Assembly (NCBI GenBank): GCA_947463975.1
Contig: CANHUW010000086.1
Coordinates: 1-7,022 of the forward strand
DNA from: Bacteroidota bacterium
Lineage (GTDB): Bacteria; Bacteroidota; Bacteroidia; Chitinophagales; Chitinophagaceae
DNA length: 7,022 nt
Direction: 5' to 3'
The notes beneath the pieces were generated by a model. The model was not told the DNA's origin, did not search any database, and was given only the letters and a program-made list of their open reading frames with translations. The translations under genes were made by a program, and so were the position numbers. Shown here in pieces: positions 5,931 through 7,022 of the stretch (positions are counted from its first letter, which is position 1; each line of letters begins with the position of its first letter).

Positions 5931-7022
5931 ATTTGCGTTTATTAAACCACATATCACTCAGACTATATCCAAGTGTAAATTGCACGAAGTTTTCTTTGAA
6001 ATTATTTACGCTACTTCCTCTTTGGCCAACTTGTAAAGCTGCATTTAAGATAGTAAATTGGTAATCATAAGAACGATACTTTCTAACGGGTAATCCTAAT
6101 CCTAAACTAAATCCTGTGATTTTTAATCCATTGTTATCTATGTTCACATAATCTTTACCGCTAAAAAATCCAGCTCTATAGGTTACGCTAGACCAATAAC
6201 TTTCAAATGCATACGGATCTGGATTGTATTGAATACCTCCTCTAATCATGTATGAATTAGATAAAGGATCTTTCTTTCCATAAAAGCTATAACTATCTTT
6301 CCATGATGCTTGATTCATTTCAATCCCAAATACCCACTGATCAAAACTACCTCTCGCTACGGTTTCTTTTTTATGCAAAGCAAATCCAACGGAAATAAAA
6401 CTTGGGATTGTAACACGGCCTTTTTGATTAGTTGTACTTAAGGCAGTATCCAACGGTGTTTCAATATTAGTAGTGTAAGTACCAATGCTTCTGGTAATAT
6501 CTTGTTTGGCTCTTAAACTTTGGTCCAAAGCATAAGTCGCTCCGTAACTTATTGTATATTCTGTTTTTTCTTTTGTTAGAGGACGATCTTTCTTTAAAAT
6601 GGTCAATTCGCCTTGAGCACCTAATTTTAAAAACAAACCACTAAAACTAGTTTTAGTGCTAGATTTTGACTGATAGAAATAGCTAGAGTCTACGCTATAA
6701 GTAATGGTTTTAAAAGTCTCAATATCTTTTCTCCCAAAATTAAACCCAGTATTAAAACCAAGGCTTAAATATTTCCAACCTTTTGCTGCACCAATAAATA
6801 ATTGGTTTAAACCACCATCGCCTCTGTAGCTGTTAAGTATAGAATCTTTTCCATTGAAGGTTTCTATTTGATTTACAGCGTAACGTAAACTTGTTAATGG
6901 TTGTAATCCAAATGCAAATCCAATTTTCTTTTGCTTATTGATGGGAACACCAATGGCTAAATAATTGGGTACCAAATAAGCTGATTTTTCTCTTGCCGAA
7001 GGTTCGATTCTTTGCAAAGTGG
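5923..7022 (-). CDS. Outer-membrane beta-barrel protein, N-terminus outside window
   Basis: A frame open from the right edge stops with TAG at 5923-5925, leaving 365 complete codons; no start is supported within the window (a TTG at 7017 has an open codon before it). The sequence is made of alternating polar and hydrophobic/aromatic strands joined by turns and longer polar loops, for example KYLSLGFNTGFNFG, GLFLKLGAQGELTI, YTISYGATYAL, IPSFISVGFALHK, NSYMIRGGIQYNP, SVTYRAGFFSG and FVQFTLGYSLSD, which is typical of a beta-barrel. The tail WFNKRKYD is like the ends of Bacteroidota barrel proteins encoded directly before lptC, often annotated as hypothetical or OMPP1/FadL-like. The FadL N-terminal NPA region would lie outside the window, so membership of that family cannot be checked. 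The 8-base overlap with lptC suggests joint expression in envelope assembly. The substrate, if any, is unknown. Confidence 0.75.
   Translation of the reverse strand, partial: TLQRIEPSAREKSAYLVPNYLAIGVPINKQKKIGFAFGLQPLTSLRYAVNQIETFNGKDSILNSYRGDGGLNQLFIGAAKGWKYLSLGFNTGFNFGRKDIETFKTITYSVDSSYFYQSKSSTKTSFSGLFLKLGAQGELTILKKDRPLTKEKTEYTISYGATYALDQSLRAKQDITRSIGTYTTNIETPLDTALSTTNQKGRVTIPSFISVGFALHKKETVARGSFDQWVFGIEMNQASWKDSYSFYGKKDPLSNSYMIRGGIQYNPDPYAFESYWSSVTYRAGFFSGKDYVNIDNNGLKITGFSLGLGLPVRKYRSYDYQFTILNAALQVGQRGSSVNNFKENFVQFTLGYSLSDMWFNKRKYD

Noticed and set aside
5779..6036. Plus-strand open frame crossing the lptC and barrel-gene junction
   Set aside because: It is antisense to two genes that overlap and translate well; its hydrophobic stretch mirrors the lptC signal peptide region.

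Overview
The window is a compact, AT-rich chromosomal segment from a Bacteroidota bacterium. The family-level resemblance is to Chitinophagaceae or related Sphingobacteriia-like lineages, but that is inference. The reasons are protein character, no visible Shine-Dalgarno motif before any start (leaders are A/T-rich instead), a lipoprotein form of LptC, a TatC with a long first periplasmic loop, and a beta-barrel protein ending in a WF-x-KRK tail encoded just before lptC. No mobile element, CRISPR array, RNA gene or foreign-looking block was seen.

Layout: positions 1-104 (+) hold the last 33 codons of a deoxyhypusine synthase family protein. It converges on a minus-strand gene train, and one bidirectional hairpin terminator (122-159) serves both sides. 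The minus-strand train, read in transcription order from the right edge, is: an outer-membrane beta-barrel protein (5' end outside the window), lptC (overlapping it by 8 bases), an AKR6-type aldo/keto reductase, a CNNM/CBS/CorC_HlyC membrane protein, a 71-base gap, tatC, rpiB, and a secreted M28 zinc metallopeptidase that ends at the terminator. All other gaps are 10-22 bases. This points to one long operon or two, split at the 71-base gap.

How the genes fit together: the right half is about the cell envelope. LptC carries lipopolysaccharide across the periplasm, the barrel sits in the outer membrane, and the CNNM protein sits in the inner membrane. TatC exports folded proteins, and the M28 enzyme is itself exported, though by a Sec-type signal. 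RpiB (pentose phosphate pathway) and the aldo/keto reductase are cytosolic metabolic enzymes that seem to share the transcripts without an obvious functional link.

I found no convincing undescribed system. The points most worth a second look are the deoxyhypusine synthase homologue in a bacterium, the reductase placed between lptC and the CNNM gene, the lipoprotein form of LptC, and the altered active-site loop of RpiB.
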